From assembly GCF_910592395.1 (NCBI RefSeq), contig NC_088312.1, positions 15,879,292 through 15,943,291 on the forward strand: a stretch of DNA of 64,000 nt. The letters run 5' to 3'. The notes under the pieces were generated by a model. That model made no database searches. It worked only from the letters and a program-made list of their open reading frames with translations, and had not been told where the DNA came from. The translations under genes were made by a program, and so were the position numbers. This document shows, in pieces, positions 10,909 to 21,154 of this stretch (positions are counted from its first letter, which is position 1; the number at the start of each line of letters is the position of its first letter). Source of the stretch: Lineus longissimus (Eukaryota; Nemertea; Pilidiophora; Heteronemertea; Lineidae).

Positions 10909-11944
10909 GCTTGTGGTATTCGACTCGATGACTCGACGACGCGATGGCTCGATGACGCGATCGTTGCTATGGATTTTGCTAAAATACGGAATCCCATGAT
11001 CCTGGTCTCCGGGCTACCGCTGCAACAGCAGAGGTTTTAGCTCGGCCTTTCCCATACCCAGCTACGGTATGTGGAAGGATGTGCCCCTCCCCCCCCCCCC
11101 CGCCATGGCCACTGAAGATTGGTCCCCGCGATTGATTTTGATATTTAAAGGACTCGCGGAAGTTTCATAGCATGCAAAATGACTGGCTTCTAGTGGCCAA
11201 TGTCAGATGTCATGTGGTAGTCTGTCAACAATCGGAATTTCGCATATGTGCAGTTTTTTAGACTCAGTCACTCAGTCCCTCTTCCGTCCCTTGACATCTG
11301 CCCCCCCCCCCCCCCCCCATACATCAGCCCCTCTACATGCTTTCCGAAATTGGTGGCTTGCATTGGAACTAGCCTAACTTTTTCCCCCTTGTCCGTCATT
11401 AAAGGCATTCAAGTGTGTTGGTCAACCATGACTATCTCCTTTGTCCCTCCACCACAGGCCTAGTTTCCCCTTATGACATCACTATTTCGGACACTCAGCG
11501 CCCCATTTCTGGAAAGGTGTATAGGACATTTAATATTGCCGTGCTGAACGGATATCCAGAGCCAACCTTGTCTCCAGGAACTCGCGTGTCATTTTAACAT
11601 TGGAATTTCTGCTCGTAAAGAACCTGGGTAGGAGGTTGATCTGAACCAGCTATATTTAGGTGTATTTAGCTGTATTGACGGTAAAGATACCAGTGGCTTG
11701 CATAGCAACATGGCGCATGGTTTTATCAAAAATGCGAACTTGTAGGAAACGAAAAATGGTCGGATTAGATACGGTGAAAACAGCTGGAAAGGGGTTGGTA
11801 ATGATCGGTTCTTTTTTATTTTCCTCCACTTATGATTCTATGTATAAATTACAGTCCAAGCAGTGATATTCTTTAAAAAGATTCCAACTTGATCGCGTCA
11901 TCGAGTCATCGCGTCGTCGAGTCATCGAGTCGAATACCACAAGC
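10909..11944. mobile_element. Non-autonomous DNA transposon with 54-bp TIRs and 10-bp target duplication
   Basis: The first 54 bases (10909-10962) match the reverse complement of the last 54 (11891-11944) at 53 positions. The arms begin GCTTGTGGTATTCGACTCGA and contain short CGATGACTCGACGACG-type internal repeats. The direct repeat TAGTGGAAAG sits immediately outside on the left (10899-10908) and, after one extra C, on the right (11946-11955). This is a target-site duplication of about 9-10 bp. The interior holds two poly-C tracts (about 11088-11102 and 11301-11318) and no transposase. Long near-identical TIRs with a 9-10-bp duplication resemble Mutator-like elements; the family is inferred. 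Confidence 0.8.
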
Positions 11945-11955
11945 CTAGTGGAAAG

Positions 11956-12733
11956 GCCAGCAGCAGGGGTGAACGCGGCAGAAGTAATGTCGTATGGCAG
12001 ACTTGTATTAACTAAATGTCAAGGGTGAAGGAAGCGTGGATCGACGGACGCAGTGAGTGTAGGCCTTGATTAGCCAATGAGCACGCATCTTCAAACCACA
12101 TCTGCTCACGTGTTCGCCGAACATGCATAAATTATTCATTCATGCACGCAAACACCGCATGTTTTTTGGGTAGTAACCTCGAATGACGTCATGTATTTTG
12201 AAATTTAGCGCCCTAAAAGTAAAGATCGAGGGCTTTCCGGTGATAAGCGGATGAACCACCAATGCACTTTTCCGGTATCCGCCATTTTTTCTCGATTTCA
12301 TTTTTCGCTCGGGATTTTATTACCAAATTGGACAGGTTAGGATAATCGATTCGAGACTTTAGACCTACATATTAGAAGTACATGTAGTTAACTTTGTAAT
12401 CATCAAGTTTTAGCTTACGCGGGATCAAGCACTATATATCCGTGCGCATGAACAAATTTTATTGCAGGTTCGTACGTTGGTGGAGAAAAAGATACTACGC
12501 GTCATCTATGTACATGCAGCTGTATGTAAACTCCGTCTTCGGGGTGATCAGGTTAACCTACATGATTTTCGGCGTACTACTTTCCTAATGGTTTCAACGA
12601 TAGAAAGACTGCATGCGATAAGCTTCGCTGGCAATTAAAAATTGCTAGCGAAGCTAAAAAATACGTATGAATCTGGATGCTCCATTCTCAAAATCAACTT
12701 TCCACCATTTTGTAGTTTGGCAATGACCTCCTT
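11956..12733. other. Gap; short near-perfect palindrome at 12621-12655
   Basis: No gene is recognised. The arms AGCTTCGCTGGCAATT (12621-12636) and AATTGCTAGCGAAGCT (12640-12655) pair with one mismatch around an AAA loop. The short-arm structure could be a tiny foldback remnant or a chance hairpin. Confidence 0.45.
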
Positions 12734-13437
12734 TTGCTCTTCGAGAGGGATGACATTAGTGCGTGTTTATCCTTGGGATGTATGAGGACTAGCATCTTGA
12801 TGTTTTCTCGAAAATCTACTACGGCATTGTACATTTGGGTGAGGATCGACATCAGGTTATGTGTTAATATGAGGCAAGCAAACCGTGCTGTTATCCGTGA
12901 GCGTCACCCAATTCCAACTGTTGACAAGATACTGGACAGGATGAACGGTGGTCGTGTATTTAGTAAACTTGACCTAAAATTTTCGTTTCACCAAATTGTA
13001 CTGGATTAAAAGTCACATGAGATAACGACATTTTGTAAACATATTGGTTTATTTCGGTACAAACGCTTGATGTTCGGAATAAGTTTTGCTCCTGAAAAGT
13101 TCCAACACATTATTCAACAAGTTCTAGCAGAATGTGAAGGGTGTGAAAACATCCACGATGATATTGTGGTCCATGGTCGCAATACTGAGGAAAAACGATC
13201 GGAGATTGTTGAAAATGTTGAGGAAACTGTCTGAAAAGGGTTTAGCGCTAAACGAGGAGAGAATCAGCTAAGAATATCTGAATTAGAGATCATGGGAATC
13301 TTTTTCCGTGAACAAGGGATTGTACCAACTGCTGGACATGTTAAGGCAGTTGCAGAAGCCCGCAGACCGCAAACTGTGTGCGAAGTTCGTAGCTTCATGG
13401 GTATGGTCAACTTCAGTGGAAGGTTCATAAAAAATCA
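12734..13437 (+). pseudogene. Ty3/gypsy reverse transcriptase fragment
   Basis: Several frames together read as a gypsy-class RT: RLCVNMRQANRAVIRERHPI, LDLKFSFHQIVLD (motif A Asp near 12972), then a stop, then FRYKRLMFGISFAPEKFQ, NIHDDIVVHG (motif C with IHDD where ADD or LDD is usual), and the connection-region ELEIMGIFFREQGIVPTAGH and VCEVRSFMGMVNFSGRFI blocks. It ends abruptly at 13437, where the tandem hairpin-element sequence begins, so the retroelement was truncated by or joined to that repeat. Gag, protease, integrase and LTRs are not present nearby. It is defective because of stops and frame changes. Confidence 0.8.
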
Positions 13438-13770
13438 AATGGTCAGGGGCCATTGTGCTCACCGTATGGACATTTGGTGGGTAGGAATTCATTCTGGTTA
13501 AGAGACATGCCACATGTATAGTATGTATATAGGTCAAAGCAAAGTCGGTATGACATGTGATGTATCGTTGCTTCGGGTGTAACTACCGTAAAAATATCAT
13601 CGAAAACAAGTCACTGATAAGCGAGATATTGCACATTTTACCTTTTTTACTTTTGGCCTCCCGGTGGCCAAGTCAAGAATCAGATCGGACCGAAATTCGG
13701 TTAGAGAGGTTACATGACTAAGGGAGTCTTGTGTACTAAGTTTCAAGCTCATAGCTTTAGCGGTTAAGCG
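13438..13770 (+). repeat. Truncated copy of the CTCF-motif tandem hairpin element
   Basis: It starts with the GGCC..GGCCATTGTGCTCACC head and a single monomer (agtcactgataagcgagatattgcac, then ggcctcccggtggccaag, then aattcggttagagagg) and stops after the agctttagcggttaag block. Later monomers and the 3' hairpin are absent. It directly abuts the gypsy RT fragment. Confidence 0.7.
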
Positions 13771-14541
13771 GTAGTTAATCGGGCTAGAGTGGCAATTCCT
13801 CCTCCGTAATAGGATACATGTAACAGTAGTAGCACTATGCATCGTGAGAAAATCAGGGGGTGCTACCGTCACTCGACAGTATTTTTCACATCATAAACTA
13901 CAACATTATATACAGCAGTGTGGCTCTAATCCACTTAATCTTCAAGTAGCCATAAACGATGTGTTAAGTACACCATAAAACACTTTTACTGAAAACTTCA
14001 TGACATGACATTAGGGTTTGAGAAGGGAGTTGCTCTGTTGTGTTGTCTTTTTGACTTCACTTGGTCTGTGGCCCTCGATATCACCGAAGTTTCAGTGGCC
14101 TGTGGCCGTCTAACCGATCCATTGTGAACCTGACGCCGATAGGTTTGTTCTGAGTTAAAGGGTGTACTCGTTTCTTCTGGGCCACCCGATATATCCACCG
14201 GTTTTGAGTGAAGCCATAAACCAAAGGATGAATACGTTCTTTGAAATACACGACTTGTGTTAAGTTTAAGATTTGTTAAAAGCCAGTTTTTTATAAGAAT
14301 CGGATGGATTTAAGAGGGTGATAAATGACCGTCTCAGATCTGAAATTTTTTTGGCGAAAGGCCTTTTGGGCAGATAGAAAAATCCCAGGGGTTCCAGATA
14401 TAATTAAATAAATATACTGTATATAATTGGATTTCTTAAAAAATAGCTGTTGAAATATCTCAGTGCGGCAATGACTGCCCAGCTTTATTTTGATTGATGT
14501 CAGTCTATGGCCTAATCAATCACTCGACACGAGACCAAATC
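13771..14541. other. Gap without recognised gene
   Basis: Short frames only, none with a recognisable motif. No repeat structure was found apart from the boundary with the inverted-repeat element that follows. Confidence 0.4.
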
Positions 14542-15141
14542 CCATTTGTTGCAGGGTGAGGATTACGTTTGTATTTGACGCTCGGTGTCTTATTCATTAC
14601 ATAACTAACATTCCGTAAGTAATGCCCAGATGGTAGGACATATAATGTAATGCATAATATGTGCATGATCATTGGAAAAATGGGGCAGCTAAGGCCAAAG
14701 GAGAGTTCCTTCATTGTCACTGAATATGCGCGCTTGGGAAGTTTGGCAATAGTGATAGAATCCATCGCCCATCGGGTACCCCAAAAGACCTGTCCCATCT
14801 AAGAAAACCATCTACCATTCAGTTTCGATTGGAATGACTCGTGCCAAAAACTGACAATGGCTCTGGCAATGGACTGTTCATGATCGGGCCCGTGTTCTTT
14901 GAACGGAACGTAAACAACGAACGTTACTTGGAAATGATAAACCTTGAGATCATTCCAGTTCAGAAGGAATCAGGCTCGAGGTTTTCGTGATCTTTGGTTG
15001 GCTCAGGATGGTGCCCCTTTTCAATACCTGGATCGAGTGACAACTATTTTCCTACCATCTGGGCATTACCAATGAATGTTATGCAGTGAATAAGACACAG
15101 AGCGTCAATTACAAACGTAATGCTCACCCTGCGACAAATGG
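14542..15141. repeat. Inverted repeat pair enclosing a Tc1-like transposase remnant
   Basis: Sequence 14542-14638 and 15050-15141 are imperfect reverse complements (for example CCATTTGTTGCAGGGTGAG against CTCACCCTGCGACAAATGG, and AATGCCCAGATGGTAGGA against TCCTACCATCTGGGCATT). Between them is degraded transposase coding sequence on the plus strand. The structure is either one foldback-type element or two partial copies in opposite orientation. No target duplication was found. Confidence 0.55.
14881..15040 (+). pseudogene. Tc1/mariner-like (DDE_3) transposase fragment
   Basis: Two frame-shifted blocks are visible: IGPVFFERNVNNERYLEMIN (about 14884-14942) and LWLAQDGAPFQYLDRV (about 14992-15040). 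The second contains the QDGAP motif that marks the second catalytic Asp region of Tc1-like and related DDE_3 transposases. Only about 50 residues survive, in two frames. The assignment to the broad superfamily is fairly safe; the exact family is not. Confidence 0.6.
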
Positions 15142-16527
15142 AATTTTAGGCCATTTTGTTTAAATAGTGCCTGACCAGCCATGCGGAACACTATTCAAAC
15201 ATGGTGTCAATTCGAAGCTAAGATTCATACGCATAATATGATCTACACGTATTTGTCATATCTATCCTAGAGTTGTAAATATCAGGGAAAAGAGCAACTG
15301 TTCCTTTTTTTGGATACACCCTGTACAGTATTATGTGCGATTATATATTTTCAGTTGACCAATATATCGATGTATCTATGTTACCGATGTATGATATAAG
15401 AATAAACGTATATACAATAGCCGAAAGCGTGTACTTAAATGTGTCCCACAGAGCTATCTCTACAAAAAAAACAACGAGAGGAGACATTACTTCATCACAT
15501 GTACACCGAATCATTTTATTCATTTGTTAATGGTTTTCTCTACATATAACTGTACATTCTAAATACTCGATGGCTTCGAACATGACCCAACACAGCAGAG
15601 CTTTACTTGGGGAACAAAACTACATGCATTATCTAGAGCAGGCAGCCCCAATCAACTCACAGAGCATGGGTGCAAGCAAACGACGTGTTTCTTTAACGTC
15701 AACCAATCTCCAGGCAACTGCTCCTTCATCATTGCAAAACTGGAGCTTGAAAAGGAGGAGTTGTACACCATTCTTTATAATAGAAAAACAGAGGGGGCAT
15801 TTCCATTGAATTTCATGAGATGACCCCTTATCACCAACCGGATTTTCGTAGAGAATGGAGAATAGCATGATGAACAGTTCAGCCAAGTATAAACTGAGAA
15901 GGGGCATTCTATCAATTTGAAAGAAGATTTTAAGTCAACATGAAAACACTAGCTACTCTGATTGAAATGAGGTAAAAATAGAAGAATGTAGGTCGGATTT
16001 TGGATTAAAACATACAACCAGTGCCATGAATAAGCCATCCCCTCCATCGTCCATACACTATATTTGAACCACAGAGAATAACAGTTTATTACCGATCAGT
16101 GACTTAAATAAATTGGACATGAGGGCCGAATCTAGTGTTTAAGATGCAGCAATAATGAAGAGTTTAGAAAAGTTAGTGTGCTGTTGCTCTCAGCTTGTGA
16201 GACTGCTCTTCAAAAGATACTTTTGCAATATGAAGATCAAACCAAGAAGATAGCCAACCTGTCAGATTGGGTGACCACCAAGATGTACACAACGTCACTC
16301 AGTCATCAAGTCATGTCTACAACGTCAATGGAAGTGATGATGCAAACTGATGTTACATGATGATATGACTGAAATGAAAGTTAAGCGATGTACTTGACAA
16401 ACTGAATGCCTCCCATTATGTACTTGATAAGCCAACAATTACAAAACTAACAACTCAAGTGACTACCCAACAGAAACGATTGTCAACTAAGTGACCATTT
16501 TTATAGTGCAATGAAGATTAGGTATCC
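15142..16527. other. Gap; unassigned short ORFs
   Basis: No recognised gene. A 79-codon plus-strand frame (15570-15809), and a Leu/Glu-rich run in another frame around 15737-15790 (KLELEKEELYTILYNRKTEG), could be a decayed coiled-coil tail of a transposon protein, but I cannot support that. A 60-codon frame at 16178-16360 (SACETALQKILLQYEDQTKK) is likewise unassigned. Confidence 0.3.
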
Positions 16528-16735
16528 AGCCAATAGTGGGAACAGGCAATTGAGGTTAAGTGTCCGGTCAATAATGGGAACAGGCAATGGAGGCCAAGTG
16601 TCCAGCCAATAATGAAAACAGGCAATTGAGGTTAAGTGTCCAGTCAATAATGGGAACAGGCAATGGAAAATAGTGTCCAGCCAATAGTATGCAACCATCA
16701 ATGGAGGTGTTTGTGTCCAGCCAATAGAGGTGTCC
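16528..16735. repeat. Minisatellite, roughly 39-bp unit
   Basis: Repeated units of the form GTCCAGCCAATAATGGGAAC followed by aggcaat(t/g)gaggttaa occur five to six times with small changes, ending in shortened units near 16735. Minus-strand frames across it encode repeats of YWLDT and are artefacts of the array. Confidence 0.8.
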
Positions 16736-16944
16736 ATTGCATTTATTGATATGTTGACTTTTGGAGTTCAGGTGTCTTGAGAGTTGCTTCATTCATTCAC
16801 ATGAAAGCTCGTCTGATTACATGCACCAAGAGCCACCATGATTATAGCGGTAGACTTCTACACCGTAAAATTTTTAAAGTGCTCATCCAATAAAGAAACA
16901 TTGAAGAATAAAAATTTTGAGCTAAAAGTCAGTTCCCATAAAAT

Positions 16945-18252
16945 AAAACGGCCAAGGGCCGTTGTGCTCACCGTATAGATATTTGGAGGTTGGAAATTAA
17001 TTCTGGTTAAGAAACATGCTGCATGAATAGTTTATATGGTCAAACCAAAGTCGGTATGACATATGATGTATCCTTGCTTGGAGTACCTACCATTAAAATT
17101 TCATCGAAAACACATCACCGATAAGCGAGATATCAGACTTTTTACCTTTTTAAATGTTGGCCTCCTGGTGGCCAAGTCGAGAATAAGATTGGATCAAAAT
17201 TCGGTGTCCGAGGTTACATGACATAGGGAGGCATGTGTACCAACTTTCAAGTTCATAGCTTTTGCGGTTAAGAAACGTGCCATGGTTACACTCAAATATC
17301 CAATTAACGCCATTTGACCTATGTGACCTTGATAATTAGGTCAAATAAAAAACAGGCTGATATGTGATGTATCCTTGCTATGAGAACCTACCATAAAAAT
17401 GTTATCAAAACGAGTCACTCATAAGAGAGATATCACACTTTTTTGGTTTCCGATTCTGGCCCCCTGGTGGCCAAGTCAAGAATCAGATCGAACCAAAATT
17501 CACTGTCAAAGGATACATGACATAGGGAGTCACGTGTACCAATTTTCAAGTTCATAGCATTAGCAGTTAAGAAACGTGCAATAGTTACACTAAAACGGCC
17601 AATATACACCATTTGACCTCTGTGACCTTGAAAATTGGGTCAACTCAAAAACCCATAAGACTTGTCATGTATCCTTGCTAGGAGTACCTACCTTAAAAAT
17701 TTCATCGAAAACAAGTCACTGATAAGCAAGATATTGCACTTTTTACCATTTTTAGTTTTGGCCCCTGGTGGCCAAATTGAGAATCAGATCAGACCAAAAG
17801 TCGGTTAAAGCGGCTATATGACGTGTGTACTAAATTTCAATTTCATAGCTTTAGCGGTTAAGAAATGTGCCATATTTGCAGTCAAAACGGCCAATTACGC
17901 CATTTGACCTCTATGACCTTAAAAATTAGATCAAATCAAAAACCCAGATGATATGTGATGTATCCTTGCTAGGAGAACCTACCATAAAACCTTTATCGAA
18001 AACGAGTCATCAGAAGAGAGATATCACACTTTTTAGGTTTCCACTTCTGGCCCCCCTGGTGGCCAAGTCAAGAATCAGATTTGACCGAAATTCGTTGTCA
18101 AAGGTCACCTGACCTGGAGGGTCCTGTGTACAATGTTTCAAGTTCATAGTTCATGTGCTTAAGAAACACGCTACTGTTTTTGAAACAGGATACAGACGAT
18201 GACGACGACGGACACAGCGGTGTTATATAGACTCCCCTGTGGTGAGCCAAAA
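16945..18252 (+). mobile_element. Full-length CTCF-motif tandem hairpin element (four monomers)
   Basis: The head is ACGGCCAAGGGCCGT (a hairpin) followed by TGTGCTCACCGTATAGATAT. Four monomers of about 290-330 bp follow, starting near 17085, 17385, 17685 and 17985 as judged by the tatccttgct..gag block. Each contains aagagagatatcacactttt, the C-rich ggccccctggtggccaag block, aattc.gtgtc, and ttcaagttcatagc..tagc.gttaagaaacgtgcc; in the first three units this is followed by a tgacctt…aggtcaaat palindrome. The element ends with a gacgatgacgacgacgg tail and TAGACTCCCCTGTGGTGAGCC, the same GGTGAGC end as the other copies. There is no protein. It is best seen as a non-autonomous element; membership of a Helitron-like/HINE type is my inference from the hairpin ends and tandem core. 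Confidence 0.75.
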
Positions 18253-18349
18253 AGCAGTGGACACTGGCTTAAATTATGTATTTCAGATAAAAAAATTGGG
18301 ACAAGTTGCTAAATAAATACCAAAGAATATGAATCAACATAAATGAAAT

Positions 18350-18892
18350 AATCCAGGGACCATGTGCTCACCTCGGGTAATGTAATGCATGTCACTTGCA
18401 GTGGATATGGGGAGAACAGTTTCTGGCTAGTTTCACCAGTTTTGATTCCATTGAATAATATTCTTCTTCTTGGCTCCATGGCACAAAAGAAAATTACCGG
18501 TACGATCTAAGTATAGCATTTTGGTTAGAAAGTTGACTGAATTTCAGGGTTATTGAAGAGTGTACATGTCACATGAAAATTGGGTGACATCTGTTCCAAC
18601 AGTTTAGGAGTTATATGACTTCCTTGGATTTTAAAGATGGCGGCCTGGCGGACATATTTGTCATGGGATTTGACTGAAAATTAGGGATATTGATAAAAGT
18701 ACATAGATATACAATCACATGAAATTTGGTTGCAATCCGACTTTGTTTAATTTTTCGGGATGGCTGCCTAGCGCCCATATTTGAAGTCCGAGCGGGACAC
18801 ATTTTTTGGGTAAAACAGAGGGTCCTCACAAGTTTAGAACCTTCTAGCTCAAATAGAAACGAAACGTGCAACCTATCGATGATTTAGTGAAC
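18350..18892. repeat. Diverged hairpin-element relatives
   Basis: A head-like CCAGGGACCATGTGCTCACC occurs at about 18353-18372, and blocks such as GATGGCGGCCTGGCGGACAT (18636) resemble pieces at 60.95 kb. Monomer structure is not preserved. This is probably an old member or composite. Confidence 0.4.
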
Positions 18893-18966
18893 TTTGACCT
18901 ATCGAACCCAGACCGCTTGACCGCTGGTCGCGAGTCCCGGCCACTACACCACAGTGGCTCCCTAAA
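18893..18966 (-). repeat. tRNA-like SINE head
   Basis: Read on the minus strand, GGGAGCCACTGTGGTGTAGT continues to an A box (TGGTGTAGTGG), and GGTCTGGGTTCGATAGG provides a B box about 40 bases later. The spacing fits a tRNA promoter. Acceptor arms do not pair (GGGAGCC against GATAGGT), so this is a tRNA-derived SINE or tRNA pseudogene and not a functional tRNA. Confidence 0.55.
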
Positions 18967-19062
18967 ATTGCCAGTGCTGATTCATTCTCTTCACTGCTTT
19001 GCAAAGACTTTCTATTTAAAGACATGAACAATCAAGTCTTCATTTTATTCTCGGTATAGGCT

Positions 19063-19795
19063 AATGGGTGATTTCAAAGTGGGTGTTGGTGTTAGTGTTG
19101 GTTGGGCATGTTGGCACTAGTGTTAATATCTACCCCTAAATACCAGGTGTTGTGTTAACACTAACACTGGTGTTGGTGTTAATTGCAGTGTTAGTGTTAA
19201 CATTGTTGTTAGTGTCAGGATCAGTGGGTTGAAAGGCCAGTTTTTCCAGAAGTTGTGAAATACTGGAAGTGGAGGCTACCAGTAGCAGCGTTGGAGTTAC
19301 AAAAGGTGAATAGATATCTTCATTAGGCTTAGTCCCATCAAATCTATATCTATTTTGATGCAAAATGGGCAAATACCATATGCACTGTGCTATGCTAATG
19401 CATCCTTTGGTTGTACATGCCTGCATAGGCCTACCCTTTTGCCTTGGCTCATCCTGAGTAGGTTGAGGCCTCATACAATTTGAAAACTTGCAAAAGAAAA
19501 CAGCTGCTAACACCTTGTTGGAGCTATAAATTCACGTTGGTGTTTGCACCTAGAAGTGAGTGTTAGTTGCAATGGAAAACCCATTGGAATCCTAGCCAAG
19601 ATAACACTGCCTTGATATTAAGGTCAGTGTTAGCACCACCTGTAACACTAACACCGGTCTAAAAACTGAGATCACACTAACACCTGTTGTTAACACAAAC
19701 ATCCATTGAGCAGTTCATTTCTGATGTTGACTCTGTGGTTAGTGTTAGCGTTAGTGTTAACACTCGGTGTTTACACCTACTTTAAATCACCCATT
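19063..19795. mobile_element. MITE, 733 bp, terminal repeats AATGGGTGATTT.AAAGT
   Basis: The left end AATGGGTGATTTCAAAGTG matches the inverse of the right end (AATGGGTGATTTAAAGTAG read on the minus strand). Just inside both ends are arrays of ggtgttagt/gtgttaaca that make the arms self-complementary for tens of bases. A 125-codon minus-strand frame (19136-19513) covers part of it but ends in TNNNVNTNTAINTNTSV, an array artefact. The same ends are at 6563 and 10699. I could not confirm a target duplication. Confidence 0.65.
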
Positions 19796-21154
19796 GTATA
19801 TTGCAAAGTCGACTTATTGAGTTGTATTTTTCACTATTGACCACCACCGATTAATCAATGGAAATATCTTGTCCAGAAAATCCCTTTAAATATTTTGTTT
19901 CAGCTCTCCGATAGTAGAAAACCACATCTTTGTTTATTTTTAGTACGCACAAGTCCTGGTACGAAAGGCCTTTCCCGCCACGTGTTTGCACGCCGAGATC
20001 TGACTTCACGGTAACCCACTATTACGACGCAACATCATATCCATTATCATCGCAGTAGCGGGCAATTAAGTGACATCAGCGTGACGTCGGAAAAATCAAT
20101 ATCTATACCATGATGTCACAGGGTAGATCAATGACTCGGAAGAGCACCTTACTAGTGCACCGTTCCACATGGAAAGGATCGACGCATGGAGAGCTAACTT
20201 GGGTCAAATTGGAGTCAACATCGGAAAAGCGTGATAATTCAGTCAGATTTTGACTTTTTTCCCTTTTTTTGTGCAATATGTTGATGGAAGCCACTTATGT
20301 AGAATAGGAGGTGACTGGGCAGCCGGCAGCTGGGTAATATTGCCCTTAATGGTACAAATGGTCCTTTAAGCAATTCTTGTTTGAAATGTAGGGCTGATCA
20401 TCAACAGAACTTTCGAACACCAAGAATGACAAAAGGTATGTACTGGGGTGTTTATCTTATTAATCAATGAAAGACCTAAATGTAATAACAATTGCACATG
20501 CCCTTACTGAGTAGCCACTGATGCGGGCTAAACAATAATAATGGAGATGAGCGATCGGGTAACATGAACCACAGCTTAAAAAGGATTATACACTTCATCA
20601 GAAAGGAACCCCAACTACAGGCATATTCTGCAAATAATTTTGTGCCAAGTCAGTCTACAAAACTTTATACAAGCTTTACTCTGCATAGAACTATAGGAAA
20701 TGTTCACAAATCATTGTAAGAAGTAATAACATAGGAATCTCACAGATTACATGATTTAGCATATTTAAAACCACCAAATGAATTTGAACTTGAAATGTTA
20801 ATGATTCTGAAGATTAGCATCAGTAGGAATTTAGAAATGATCCAGTCAAAGGCCTTTTATAACAAAAAGGATCGCTTTCACCATCCAGGACCTATGAGGC
20901 CATTTGTGACCCTATATAGCAAAATGCATTGCATGTAACCAAGCAAAATGCACTCAAAAGTTGTCATGCAATAGAATCACTTGGCACCAATCTGCTTGCA
21001 ACAAAAATTTTCTAGCTACTGAGAATATATTGAGGATGTTCACTTCCTCTAAAGATCATCAAGTATGGATTCAAATGACCACACTTGCTCAAATTAGAAC
21101 TCTACATCCAAATTGAAAATAAAATGAGTGCGAGTGGAAAGTAGAATACAACAT
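19796..21154. other. Gap without recognised gene
   Basis: AT-rich, stop-dense in all frames. No recognised repeat end, RNA or coding motif. Confidence 0.4.

Noticed and set aside
18893-18966. Minus-strand tRNA gene
   Set aside because: Promoter boxes are visible, but the acceptor stem does not form. Treated as a SINE head.
19136-19513. 125-aa minus-strand protein
   Set aside because: It lies in a MITE and its C terminus is an Asn/Thr/Val array created by the terminal repeat.
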